A stretch of 64,000 nt of DNA, from the NCBI RefSeq assembly GCF_014836955.1, contig NZ_JACSPV010000004.1:114331-178330 (forward strand), written 5' to 3'. The DNA is from Bacillus norwichensis (lineage in GTDB: Bacteria; Bacillota; Bacilli; Bacillales; Bacillaceae_C). Position numbers and translations under genes: made by a program. Below, piece by piece: positions 1-8,405 of the stretch (positions are counted from its first letter, which is position 1; each line of letters begins with the position of its first letter). The notes under the pieces were generated by a model. The model was given only the letters and a program-made list of their open reading frames with translations. It did no database searches and was not told where the DNA came from.

Positions 1-499
1 AACAAATTCCAGAAAGCAGTATTTATTCTTTCTATAAGCTTCATAAAATTTGCATAGACTGAGCATGTTTAAATGCTTTTGGATAAAGCTAGGGGCCTCT
101 TCAAAGCACCATGTGTGGCAGTTGCCCTTCAAAGTTGGATTTTTTTATCATTAAAGGAATGAGAGGTATTCAATCTTTACTGATTGAGTATGAAATTCCC
201 TTTGGAATCTTTTAATATTGGAGACCTGCTGTTTTAAACCATGTGATGTAATTTAAAAAAAACTTATTTTGAGGAACTGCGAAACGTCACTGTAGGTGAT
301 TTGTGTGAGCTTTTCTTTTTAAATTATACACTAAACATCAAGCGTCTGCACTTTTCAGAATTGAGCGGGCAGAAAATAAAAAGGCCATTTCCAATAATTC
401 AGGTGAAAGAAAGCTAAGTACATCTTAAAAATTACACTTTGGATAAACAGATTAACTTTCGCTATCAGCCATAAATGTGATGTAGAGGTGAATATTGTC
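1..499. other. Gene-free region upstream of the universal stress gene
   Basis: AT-rich sequence in which I see no convincing gene, tRNA or riboswitch. The antisense reading frame over the following gene is a shadow. It presumably carries the promoter of the gene starting near 500, but no clear -35/-10 pair stands out. Confidence 0.4.
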
Positions 500-1198
500 G
501 TGAAAAATAGAAGGGGTCGTATGGACGAGAGTATTCTTGTTTGCGTGTATTATGGTCCAAATGGAGAACGGTTGATCAAGCGTGGAGCTAAAATGGCAAA
601 CATGCTGGATTGTCCATTCTATATTTTGACTGTTGATCCGCTTCCATATGATGAATTCGATGCAGAAAAATCTGGGTATATTGATAGGTGGACAGAGTTG
701 TCCGAGGAATTGGGTGCAGAGGATTTCATACTCATGGATAATGAAACGCGTCCTGCTGCTCAAGCCATTGCAGAGGTTGCGCATAAAAACAATATCACCC
801 AAATTATCATCGGGCAAACTGCACAAAACAGATGGGAAGAAATAACAAAAGGCTCCTTTGTCAACGTCCTTTTGAGAGTGATGTCCTTCATTGATATTCA
901 TATCGTATCTTTCGACCGCACTGTGCAAACAGAGGAAGATTCCGCTTTTGAGGGTGGTGTACGATGCTTCCTTCTCAAAGAAGGAGATGACTATGTTCTA
1001 AGTTTTTCCTGCATGAGAGAAATTTGCTACGAAGGTATTTTTTATAAAGAGATTGGCACTGATTTTAATAATGGAATATTTAAGTATGTGTACCACGGGA
1101 AAACATACCAAGTTCAAGTCCATGATAATAAAATTACCGAGCCGATGAAAACACCGAGAAACGTCAAGTTTTATGGTGAAAAAAATCAAAAAAAGTAA
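500..1198 (+). CDS. KdpD-type universal stress domain protein
   Basis: A stand-alone protein of about 232 residues. Its first ~140 residues resemble the universal stress (USP/OKCHK) domain found in the middle of KdpD potassium-sensor kinases: an opening ILVCV strand, the ERLIKRGAKMA helix, an ITQIIIG strand, and a closing DIHIVSFDR strand. The last ~85 residues match nothing I recognise. There is no histidine-kinase module, so it is probably a soluble nucleotide- or ligand-binding protein; in some Firmicutes this KdpD domain binds c-di-AMP, which is family knowledge and not shown here. I prefer the GTG at 500 because an AGAGGTGA site lies about 8 bases upstream. A GTG at 488 and an ATG at 521 are alternatives. 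Confidence 0.75.
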   Translation: MKNRRGRMDESILVCVYYGPNGERLIKRGAKMANMLDCPFYILTVDPLPYDEFDAEKSGYIDRWTELSEELGAEDFILMDNETRPAAQAIAEVAHKNNITQIIIGQTAQNRWEEITKGSFVNVLLRVMSFIDIHIVSFDRTVQTEEDSAFEGGVRCFLLKEGDDYVLSFSCMREICYEGIFYKEIGTDFNNGIFKYVYHGKTYQVQVHDNKITEPMKTPRNVKFYGEKNQKK

Positions 1199-1375
1199 AG
1201 CATAAGAAAAGGGAAAGGTGCACAGCCTTGGCGACAAGCACAAAGGGAATTTTACCGTGGGTATTCCTAAGGAGCTGCTCATTCAATTACATCATGAAAA
1301 GCATCCTTGAAGCTGTGCCGCAGGAGCACATCTTACTGAATAAACTCCGCGTGACTTGTTCCTTGCACCGATGGA

Positions 1376-1514
1376 CTTAAAGTGCCACGTCCCTGTGGCG
1401 AACGTTGGCACTTTAAGTCCTGTCGGTTCGCTTGCACTAGCACTTCCTGTGCGTCGGCAGGCTCAGACCGCGACGTCCTGTCGGCTCGCTTGCACTAGCA
1501 CTTCCTGTGCGTCG
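1376..1514. repeat. GC-rich hairpin plus 40-bp direct repeat pair
   Basis: A 12-bp perfect inverted repeat (CTTAAAGTGCCA at 1376-1387, complement at 1406-1417) runs directly into a 40-bp unit at 1417-1456. That unit is repeated with one mismatch at 1475-1514, starting GTCCTGTCGG and ending GTGCGTCG. The composition is much richer in GC than the surroundings. A degenerate relative with the same opening occurs near 27965. It looks like an intergenic repeat, not a gene; the reading frame through it has no ribosome site and only repeat-derived residues. Confidence 0.7.
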
Positions 1515-1575
1515 CAGTTAGACATTTTAATTCTTAATTCGAACAAAGTATCTAATTTTATATTTTCTTCACTCT

Positions 1576-1621
1576 AAAAAAGAAAGGCCTACAGTTTATT
1601 TTACTGTAGACCTTTCTTTTT
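1576..1621. terminator. Bidirectional intrinsic terminator
   Basis: A nearly perfect hairpin (AAAGAAAGGCCTACAGT against ACTGTAGACCTTTCTTT) with A and T runs on both sides. It lies between a plus-strand gene ending at 1198 and a minus-strand gene ending at 1626, so it can serve both. Confidence 0.85.
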
Positions 1622-1625
1622 TCGG

Positions 1626-2639
1626 CTATAGCTTGACCCCTTGTTCCTTATTCGTCACCTCTAGAACATCCAGCAAGAATACGAATACAGGAATTCCAAT
1701 GATCAGTCCCCACACACCGAAGAAATTTTGCGAGAATATCAAAACGATGAACGTGTAGAATACTGGCAAATCGGTTTTCGCCGACATCAATTTCGGATTC
1801 AGTATATAAGCTTCCACCGCATGAATAATCATTATAGCAATCACAACATAAAGAACTTTGATAAAACCGCCGATTGTGTAAGCAATCATACAAAGTGGAA
1901 TGAGGGAAATGATAACCCCAGCCACCGGGATAAGGCCGAGGAAGAAAACCATAATCGCTAAAACAAATAGTTGTGGAAAGCCCATAATAGTCAGCGCAAT
2001 GATCGTCAAAAGCGTGTTGACAAGAGCGATGACAAATTGTGCCTCAATTACTTTCCCAAATGTACGAGTGAATTTCTTTCCAAAAAACTCAATTTCATAA
2101 TAGAACGGTGCCAACTTACTCGACTTAAATTTGGCCGTAAATTCCTTCAAACGAGGTTTTTCCAATAAGAAAAAGAGACTCAATATTAAAGCAATAATCA
2201 CTTGGACGCTCGTCTTACTGATATCTGTAAAAGATTTCACCAAAAACGATAACCCATTTTCCAAATAAGCCGCAATCTGATTTTTAGATATGATTGTCTC
2301 AATAAAACTTAAAATGGCATTGTCATGAGGCTGCGAGTAAAATGCAGTGATCTGTACAATCAGCTGGCTAATTTCCGCGGTGATAATAGGGAAATATGTT
2401 ACCAGCCCATACGTAAGTATACCTACTATTGCTACATACATAATCAGTACAAGCACCCGCCTATGGACAGGAATCCGTTTGGCTGTAAATTCTATAAGAC
2501 GATTCATTAAATATGAAAAAATAAAGGTCAGCAAAATCAAATTAATCATACTTCTCAAGCTATATAGAATTAGAACAATCAGCGCGAAGATGATAATACG
2601 TTTTACTCCCTTTTTCTGAAAAAAGGCTGCTACATCCAT
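1626..2639 (-). CDS. AI-2E family transporter (YtvI/YueF-type permease)
   Basis: An integral membrane protein of about 337 residues of the AI-2E/UPF0118 exporter family. Several hydrophobic segments lie in the first ~90 residues. A soluble central stretch (about 90-200) follows, then the conserved helices around GFPQLFVLAIMVFFLGLIPV and the PKLMSAKTDLPVFYTFIVL region near the C terminus. Family members move autoinducer-2, sodium/protons or other small solutes; the substrate here is unknown. The start is uncertain: AAGGGG lies too close to the ATG at 2648, so the ATG at 2639 (or the TTG before it) is more likely. It is a single gene with its own terminator. Confidence 0.8.
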   Translation of the reverse strand: MDVAAFFQKKGVKRIIIFALIVLILYSLRSMINLILLTFIFSYLMNRLIEFTAKRIPVHRRVLVLIMYVAIVGILTYGLVTYFPIITAEISQLIVQITAFYSQPHDNAILSFIETIISKNQIAAYLENGLSFLVKSFTDISKTSVQVIIALILSLFFLLEKPRLKEFTAKFKSSKLAPFYYEIEFFGKKFTRTFGKVIEAQFVIALVNTLLTIIALTIMGFPQLFVLAIMVFFLGLIPVAGVIISLIPLCMIAYTIGGFIKVLYVVIAIMIIHAVEAYILNPKLMSAKTDLPVFYTFIVLIFSQNFFGVWGLIIGIPVFVFLLDVLEVTNKEQGVKL

Positions 2640-2937
2640 CAAATACATTTCCCCTTGCTGTAAATCTTCTATTATTAATTATCACCTACTTAAGCAAAGG
2701 ATTACAAGAAAAATTAAATGGAATTTGAAATAAAATTATAAAATCATCGAATAATTGTCCGTTTTGGCTGGACCCTTTAATTGATAGTAATAATGTGGGG
2801 CTTCAATTAAAGGTGCTGATGGAATTATGCTTCTATTGTCGTTTGAGTGATAACGTTCAGATGTATCAATTATCGGTGAAGTAGACCAAGACAATTGTTA
2901 GGTGCTATTGATGTTAACATGTTTCCGGATAAAAGAT

Positions 2938-3774
2938 TCACAGCTCCCAACTGGTAACAATGACACCGCTCATATTATCCCCCGATACCTCATACGTATT
3001 GCCAACCTCCACATCAATGGAGGCTTGATCCGCTAAATGATAATAGGATACCTCGTACTCCTCCCCATTTAAATGAACCATTATAGTTTTTTTCTTTTTT
3101 ATATACTTCAGGTATTGTTCCAAGACAAGATCTTTCTGATGGATGACAGCGCTATGCGGTAAACCAACGTATCGGAAATGCCATGGCTCATATTGTATTC
3201 CTGTAATTGCTGCTTTTTTCTTAGGGTAACGCAGGATAAATCCATACTTCCATGCGTTCTTTTCCAGCCACTTTCCTTCACGCGCGTTTTCCATCTTCAT
3301 TTTGGATGAACCAATATCCAAAGATAACCCTGCATTATGTTCGCTGAAGCCTGCGGGCATTGCATATTCTGTCCCCATCTCCAAGTAAAGTTGTTCTTGT
3401 TCTTCAAAGGTTCGATACCCACTATTTATCATAAAATCATCGATGCCATCTTTCGCGGCGGCTTTGATCATCTTTGAAAATTCATTCGCAACATGTTCGG
3501 ACAATCGTATATCTGGCTGTAACAAACTATACCCTTGTACTAAAAAGGTATTGTCGGATAAATGAATGATGTCCTTCATGATTCCGGAGTCCTGCACAGG
3601 ATAGCCCTGATTGATCAATAATAGATGCCCTGAGTAAATTTGTCCCTTTTCAATCGATATGGTGGACCCCAAAAATTTTTCATTCGGCTCCCTAATATCA
3701 ATCTTTGGTTGTGAATATATGTATTTTGCAATGATTAAAAGTAACAATAAAATAGTTAAAACTGCTTTTTTCAT
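2938..3774 (-). CDS. vanY: VanY-like D-Ala-D-Ala carboxypeptidase (M15B)
   Basis: A zinc D,D-carboxypeptidase of 278 residues, anchored by a hydrophobic N terminus (residues 4-21) and facing the cell wall. The M15B signature is complete: SGYRTFEEQ (118-126), zinc ligands H146 and D153 in SEHNAGLSLDIG, and E196 and H199 in EPWHF. It would trim terminal D-alanine from peptidoglycan stems. The final ~55 residues form an extra domain. It is the third gene after the two-component genes on the same strand (72 bases after the kinase) and has a good AGGAGG site. The VanR-VanS-VanY order suggests cell-wall-responsive control. No vanHAX genes are nearby, so glycopeptide resistance is not implied. Confidence 0.82.
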   Translation of the reverse strand: MKKAVLTILLLLLIIAKYIYSQPKIDIREPNEKFLGSTISIEKGQIYSGHLLLINQGYPVQDSGIMKDIIHLSDNTFLVQGYSLLQPDIRLSEHVANEFSKMIKAAAKDGIDDFMINSGYRTFEEQEQLYLEMGTEYAMPAGFSEHNAGLSLDIGSSKMKMENAREGKWLEKNAWKYGFILRYPKKKAAITGIQYEPWHFRYVGLPHSAVIHQKDLVLEQYLKYIKKKKTIMVHLNGEEYEVSYYHLADQASIDVEVGNTYEVSGDNMSGVIVTSWEL

Positions 3775-3846
3775 ATAATCGTCCTCCTACAAGTCCATCG
3801 TAGGAAAGATTATTTAAGAAAACGAAAAGATATTATTAAGTTTTTC

Positions 3847-4941
3847 TTAAGTTTTTAAAGGAAGGCGTACTACAAACATAGTTTGGACTAGATCACTTTT
3901 AGCAGTAATGGTGCCTTGATGCTGCTCGACGATATTTTTAGCAATGAACAGACCAAGCCCCGTGCCGCCATCATTAACAGATCGAGATCTGTCACCTGTA
4001 TAGAAGACATCAAAAATATGGTCTAAGCTTTCCGGAGTGATATAATTCCCATAGTTAATCACTTCCACGACAGCATACTCATTTTCGACATGCCCCTTAA
4101 TGTCAATAAATTCACCGTCAGTACCGTAACGCACTGCATTTGAAAAAAGATTTTCAAATACCCTCGCTAGCATTTCTCCATCCCCATTTATATGTAATCC
4201 AGGTACAGTATCCATTCTGGCTGTTAATCGTCCTTTTTCAAATACGGGGTAAAACTCCTCTTTTAATTGTAATAGCAATTCGCCGAGATCTAATGCTTCC
4301 TCTTCCATTTTTAACATCCCGTAATTCATCCGCGAAACTTCAAACAGTTCATCAATGAGTTTTTCCAGTCGAGTAGACTTGGTATGAGCGACTTTCAAAT
4401 AGTGCTTGATTTGGTCTTCAGTTAGATTATTTTCCTTTAAAATCAGATCCAAGTAGCCTAATACGGAGGTTAGAGGTGTACGTAAATCATGGGCCAAATT
4501 GACAATCAATTGATCTTTGCTGCTCTCCGCAAAGTCCCCTCTCTCTAATGACTCCTTCAACTTTTCTCCTGCTCTGTTAACATCCCCCGCAATATCGCCG
4601 AGTTCATCATTCGTTCTAATCTGTATCTGAGTATTAAAATCTCCATTAGCAAGCTGATGAATTCCTGTAGAAATTTCCTTAAAAAAGGAACTATAAGACT
4701 TTGTTAGAAAAAAGAAAAACACAACTGAAAGTGGTACAAAAATGAGAAGAAAAAAATTAATATCCCCTATAGCAGCTATCATTCTACGAATTTGTGCAAG
4801 AGAATCCTCCGCCTTCACCTCTGATTGATAATAAAACTGAAGAATTCTATACAGTGCATATGTAAGACCTCCAGCGGCAGCCATACTCATGCAAAGACGG
4901 ATGATCATTTGAGTTCGAAAGCTTTGAAGAAATTTACCCAT
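3847..4941 (-). CDS. VanS-like sensor histidine kinase
   Basis: A membrane histidine kinase of about 364 residues. Two transmembrane helices (about 10-35 and 50-75) flank a very short outer loop. A HAMP segment follows, then the H-box NLAHDLRTPLTSVLGY, and an ATPase domain with N, G1 (GGTGLGLFIAKN) and G2 motifs. The short sensor loop is typical of VanS-like and intramembrane-sensing kinases. The ATG at 4941 overlaps the regulator's stop by 8 bases (ATGGGTAA), which suggests translational coupling. An in-frame TTG at 4956 is less likely. Its target is probably the downstream carboxypeptidase gene; this is inferred from position only. Confidence 0.85.
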   Translation of the reverse strand: MGKFLQSFRTQMIIRLCMSMAAAGGLTYALYRILQFYYQSEVKAEDSLAQIRRMIAAIGDINFFLLIFVPLSVVFFFFLTKSYSSFFKEISTGIHQLANGDFNTQIQIRTNDELGDIAGDVNRAGEKLKESLERGDFAESSKDQLIVNLAHDLRTPLTSVLGYLDLILKENNLTEDQIKHYLKVAHTKSTRLEKLIDELFEVSRMNYGMLKMEEEALDLGELLLQLKEEFYPVFEKGRLTARMDTVPGLHINGDGEMLARVFENLFSNAVRYGTDGEFIDIKGHVENEYAVVEVINYGNYITPESLDHIFDVFYTGDRSRSVNDGGTGLGLFIAKNIVEQHQGTITAKSDLVQTMFVVRLPLKT

Positions 4942-5617
4942 TAAACTTATACCCAATTCCCCAAACAGTTTTGATGAACTTGTTTTTGTTTTGATTCTCT
5001 TTCAACTTCTTTCTTAGTCCACGAATATGTACCATAACCGTGTTGCTGCTTCCATAATAGGCTTCTCCCCAAACATTTCGAAATATATTTTCTGTACTGA
5101 ACACTTTATTTGGGTAGCTCGCCAACAGATATAGAATATCGAACTCCTTGGGTGTTAGTTCGATGAGTTCACCATACAGCTTTACTGTCCGTTCATCTGA
5201 ATTCAAAACCAAGCCGCCAGTAATGAGTTCATTTTTCCCCATGGAATGTTCTATCAGTTTTGAACGCCTAAGCTGAGCATTTACCCGAGCTACCAGTTCC
5301 ATCGGATTGAATGGCTTTACCATATAATCATCTGCTCCCATGACAAGGCCAGTAATTTTATCCAAGTCCGATGCCTTGGCACTCAAAAAAATCACTGGCA
5401 GATGATTTTGCTCCCTTATTTTCTGCACGACCTCATATCCATCCATTTCTGGCATCATAATATCCAATATAGCTAAGTCAACATTTTGAGATTGTATGAC
5501 TTTTAGCGCTTCAATACCATTAAAAACAGTAATAGGCTGATAACCTTCTTTTTTCATATGCAAGGACACCAAGTCCGCAATCTCCTTATCATCATCAGCC
5601 ACTAAAATTGTAGTCAC
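4934..5617 (-). CDS. OmpR/VanR-type response regulator
   Basis: A response regulator of 227 residues. The receiver domain has the acidic pair near the N terminus, the phospho-acceptor Asp in LAILDIMMPEMDG and the conserved Lys in MVKPF. The C-terminal winged helix is of OmpR type (about residues 130-225, TPKEFDILYLLA and VWGIGYKF). It starts with GTG and has only a weak ribosome site. It is the first gene of the regulator-kinase-carboxypeptidase unit and overlaps the kinase start. Confidence 0.88.
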   Translation of the reverse strand: MTTILVADDDKEIADLVSLHMKKEGYQPITVFNGIEALKVIQSQNVDLAILDIMMPEMDGYEVVQKIREQNHLPVIFLSAKASDLDKITGLVMGADDYMVKPFNPMELVARVNAQLRRSKLIEHSMGKNELITGGLVLNSDERTVKLYGELIELTPKEFDILYLLASYPNKVFSTENIFRNVWGEAYYGSSNTVMVHIRGLRKKLKENQNKNKFIKTVWGIGYKFNG

Positions 5618-6094
5618 TTGCCCGTCACCGCCTTGAAAATTAAACTTTCTTTCCCCATATTAGCACATGTATAATTTTATTTTTTACTCAAATTTACACT
5701 GTTGCAGTTCTCAGCCATCACTGCATTTGACCTAATCCTTATCCAGCACTAGATAACTTCACTTCTTTATACTTCTATTTTTTCTAACAAAAAATGAAGC
5801 ACCCTGAAGGCACTTCATTCCTGTTGTAAATTCTCGAATGTTTCCATATACCTTTACACTCATTTTAACCCAGCTTCACGGCACTTCCCTTTCGAGTCTA
5901 TTATTGCTATTAATCTTCCAGAGAGTCATCTGCTTTTTCATTTGATAGGACTGAGCCCTTAAAAGCTCTTTTACTTAAAGCACGAGCTCTAAAAGTTTAA
6001 ATAACGCCTTCTTTATTAATTAAATAGTAGAAGCGCTAACGAACTTTAAAATTTCCAAAAAGCAACTCCCAGCATATAGGAAGTTCTTCGCAAA
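5618..6094. other. Intergenic region with a minus-strand terminator
   Basis: No gene seen. A hairpin at 5788-5820 (AATGAAG paired with CTTCATT around an inner stem, T-rich on the minus strand) probably ends transcription from the methyltransferase gene. The part next to 5617 should carry the regulator's promoter. Confidence 0.5.
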
Positions 6095-6946
6095 CTATAG
6101 ACTACACCTAAATATACGACAGCCCAAAATATCCTTATAAAGAATGGATAAGTGATGATGTTTCTCAAAGATTTTATAAAATGAAGGATCTATATCCTTT
6201 GAAAGAGAATAATCATTGGAAACGTCCATTTTTTGAATATCGGGGTGGAGCTCAACTTTTTCCACTTCGATTTTTTCAAAGCCGACTTTTTCAAAATGGG
6301 CAAGCCACTCTTGCTCACTAAGCAATTGCCTTACTCCATAAAAGTCTAATATTTCCTTCATTTGCTTTTCAGAAATATCTGTTTCACGCATCATTTCAAT
6401 GGCCAATAAAACGCCGTTTGGCTTCAAAACCCGCTTATATTCTGGAATTGTTTTCGAGATATCTGTGAATGCAGTGACGGATTCAGAAAGAAGAAGATCA
6501 AAAGAGCCATTTTTAAAAGGAAGGTTTTCTGCAGTTCCATACTGAGTTTCGATTTGAAGATTCATCGATTGAAATCTTTTTTTGGCTTTCTCTAACATCA
6601 TTTTATTGTAATCCAACGCTGTGACTTGACATTGATACTGTTTTGAAATTAATGCTGATGTCTGTCCCGTTCCACAACCGACATCTAGTACTTTCGTGGA
6701 TGCATCCATTTTTTCCTTCGATAACATTCTTCTTGTAAGATTCAGCCCTCCAGGATGGGCACCTCCAACCCCGAACAAGGCCAAGCAATTCAAATATGTG
6801 CTTTCCACCTGCATTACCGCCTTTTGTTTAAAGTCTCCTATATGGTATTCAAAAAGGCGGCAAATGCCTCCAAAATTGGGGTCAGACCCCTTTAGCACAC
6901 TAAAGGAGTTCTGATTCCCAAAAAACTGTTTATCATTCAGCAGCAA
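6095..6946 (-). CDS. Class I SAM-dependent methyltransferase
   Basis: A soluble methyltransferase of at most 283 residues. Motif I is VLDVGCGTGQTSA, followed by the acidic strand VTALDYNKMM and a UbiE/COQ5-like core (GSFDLLLSESV, KRVLKPNGVLLAIEMM). The acceptor is unknown. The 5' end is odd: the frame opens with a TTG lacking a good ribosome site. The first ~25 codons include a copy of the palindrome GGGGTCAGACCCC (6878-6890), read as Gly-Ser-Asp-Pro. The conserved part begins around FEYHIGDF. The true start is uncertain, and the N terminus may have been remodelled by a repeat. Confidence 0.75.
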   Translation of the reverse strand: MLLNDKQFFGNQNSFSVLKGSDPNFGGICRLFEYHIGDFKQKAVMQVESTYLNCLALFGVGGAHPGGLNLTRRMLSKEKMDASTKVLDVGCGTGQTSALISKQYQCQVTALDYNKMMLEKAKKRFQSMNLQIETQYGTAENLPFKNGSFDLLLSESVTAFTDISKTIPEYKRVLKPNGVLLAIEMMRETDISEKQMKEILDFYGVRQLLSEQEWLAHFEKVGFEKIEVEKVELHPDIQKMDVSNDYSLSKDIDPSFYKIFEKHHHLSILYKDILGCRIFRCSL

Positions 6947-6963
6947 TATTTTTCTGCATTTTT

Positions 6964-7131
6964 TTATAATGTAGGAGGCAATTCCTTATAACCTTTTGAT
7001 TTAATAGCTCCTATGATTATCCCAATCAACATCCAACTACATCCAAAAATAAATGTCATTTTATCAAATCCAGACCATACAAACGCTATAACCGCAAATC
7101 CTATCCATGGGAACCGATCCAGATTGAATAT
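6964..7131 (-). pseudogene. C-terminal remnant of an APC-type permease
   Basis: The minus strand has an open stretch of about 55 codons ending in TAA, without a start codon. Its translation looks like the last membrane segment and tail of an amino-acid permease: FPWIGFAVIAFVWSGFDK, a second hydrophobic stretch, then KSKGYKELPPTL. A stop closes the frame upstream and nothing permease-like precedes it. I read it as the leftover 3' end of a deleted gene. The family assignment is by eye. Confidence 0.45.
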
Positions 7132-7263
7132 TTATTTATCCACCAGAAATGAGAATCCATCATATTCTATTAAACGATGAGTTAGCAAACAATATAGACG
7201 AGGATTTTTTGAAACTTAATCCAAAAAACTCCCGCCACAAACGTAGCAGGAGCTTCTTCAACT

Positions 7264-8238
7264 TTATGCAGTTCCCAATATAACTCCCAGTTCCTTCAAG
7301 TACTGTCTATAGGCAATGCTCACACGGTCTGAAACTAGGGAGAGTTCGACCTGCAAATCTAGCGGAAGTTCTTCCGGTTTTTGGTTTTGAACAATCGGTT
7401 TATCTTGAGAGAAAATTTCATCCTGGAACGTCGTGATTTCCTCATCAGACAATCCTGTTTCATAATTGAATGATAAAATGCCATAGGCAATGGAAGTTTC
7501 TTCATCTACTGGACGAACAGTAAGCAGAATGGTCATGAGTGTCTCATTTTCACGGTCCCGTTTGGTAAATCGCACAGTGAAAGGTCGCAGGATTTCGTAA
7601 GTGTAATACACATATTTTTCCTGGCCTGATCCGTCAGGGTCCGGTTGGAAAATAGCAATCTCATCAGAGTAAATGCGGCCATCTTTATGGTTTACCTTGT
7701 AATTTTCTATTTCACGATGTGTTTCCGTTCCTAAATATCCTTGGTGTACTACAGCCAAATGACCGACATCAAGAAAGTTTTCGATAATACGCGGTGGTTT
7801 GGCCTGCACTTCTTGCGGCCCCCAAATGACATTGCGGAATTCTGTGCCATCCATTTCAGGATATGGAAAAATGTCTGGTTGATTTCCAGCAATATTAACC
7901 CAGATAAATCCATATCTCTCTATACAGGAATAGCGAATAACTTTTGCTTTCTTCGGAATCGACTTTCCTTCAGGCAACTGTGGAATTTTGACACAATCAC
8001 CACTCTCATCAAATTCCCACGCATGGTAAGGACAAACGAGACAATCATTTTTGACCTCTCCCAATGACAAGGCTGCTCCCCGATGGATACAAAGATCTTT
8101 GAAAGCATGAACACCTTTGCTATTTCTAAAGATTGCCAGACGCTCTCCCATTAACATGATTTGAATTGGTTTTTCTTTTACATCTGTTGATCGGCAGGCG
8201 ACAAGCCAGTCCTCCTGCAGCACTTTATCCTGCAACAT
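7264..8238 (-). CDS. Rieske non-heme iron oxygenase, alpha-subunit type
   Basis: A 324-residue oxygenase. The N-terminal Rieske domain binds a [2Fe-2S] cluster through C50-x-H52 and C69-x2-H72 (DLCIHRG, CPYHAWEFD). The C-terminal domain carries the mononuclear iron site NFLDVGHLAVVH (D157, H160, H165). Relatives include vanillate O-demethylase and methylxanthine N-demethylases, so O- or N-demethylation or ring hydroxylation is likely. It diverges from a nucleobase permease, and a PurBox-like pair lies between them, which favours a purine substrate (inference). No reductase partner lies nearby. The start has AGGAGG 9 bases upstream. Confidence 0.85.
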   Translation of the reverse strand: MLQDKVLQEDWLVACRSTDVKEKPIQIMLMGERLAIFRNSKGVHAFKDLCIHRGAALSLGEVKNDCLVCPYHAWEFDESGDCVKIPQLPEGKSIPKKAKVIRYSCIERYGFIWVNIAGNQPDIFPYPEMDGTEFRNVIWGPQEVQAKPPRIIENFLDVGHLAVVHQGYLGTETHREIENYKVNHKDGRIYSDEIAIFQPDPDGSGQEKYVYYTYEILRPFTVRFTKRDRENETLMTILLTVRPVDEETSIAYGILSFNYETGLSDEEITTFQDEIFSQDKPIVQNQKPEELPLDLQVELSLVSDRVSIAYRQYLKELGVILGTA

Positions 8239-8295
8239 GTTTCAAGTCCTCCTAAAATGCATATCTTAAATCTTATTTTAATAAAAAATGGCAGT

Positions 8296-8341
8296 TAAAC
8301 ACGAACTAATTGTGTATAAATTGTGTTAATGTTCGCTTTTA
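8296..8341. promoter_or_regulatory. PurBox-like inverted pair (PurR operator candidate)
   Basis: Two inverted CGAAC cores, at 8302-8306 on the plus strand and 8331-8335 on the minus strand, are separated by 24 bases. The minus-strand box AAAAGCGAACATT fits the Bacillus PurBox (AWWWCCGAACWWT) at 12 of 13 positions. The plus-strand box is weaker, which is usual for the partner. It sits between the divergent Rieske oxygenase and permease genes, so PurR could repress both when purines are plentiful. Confidence 0.6.
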
Positions 8342-8405
8342 CCATATACAAGCTAATCATTTTTATATATAATTAGTAATCAAAATAGAATTAGGGAGCG
8401 ATACA

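Noticed and set aside
1218..1310. A 30-codon frame after the KdpD-like gene (GTG start) reading like a short AbrB-type hairpin, GNFTVGIPKELL
   Set aside because: Very short, ribosome site too close to the start, and the likeness is by eye; perhaps a relic, not enough to call a gene.
1356..1577. 73-codon plus-strand frame over the GC-rich repeats
   Set aside because: Composed of repeat sequence, no ribosome site.
2938..5617. Vancomycin-resistance cluster
   Set aside because: No vanH, vanA-type ligase or vanX genes; only regulator, kinase and carboxypeptidase.
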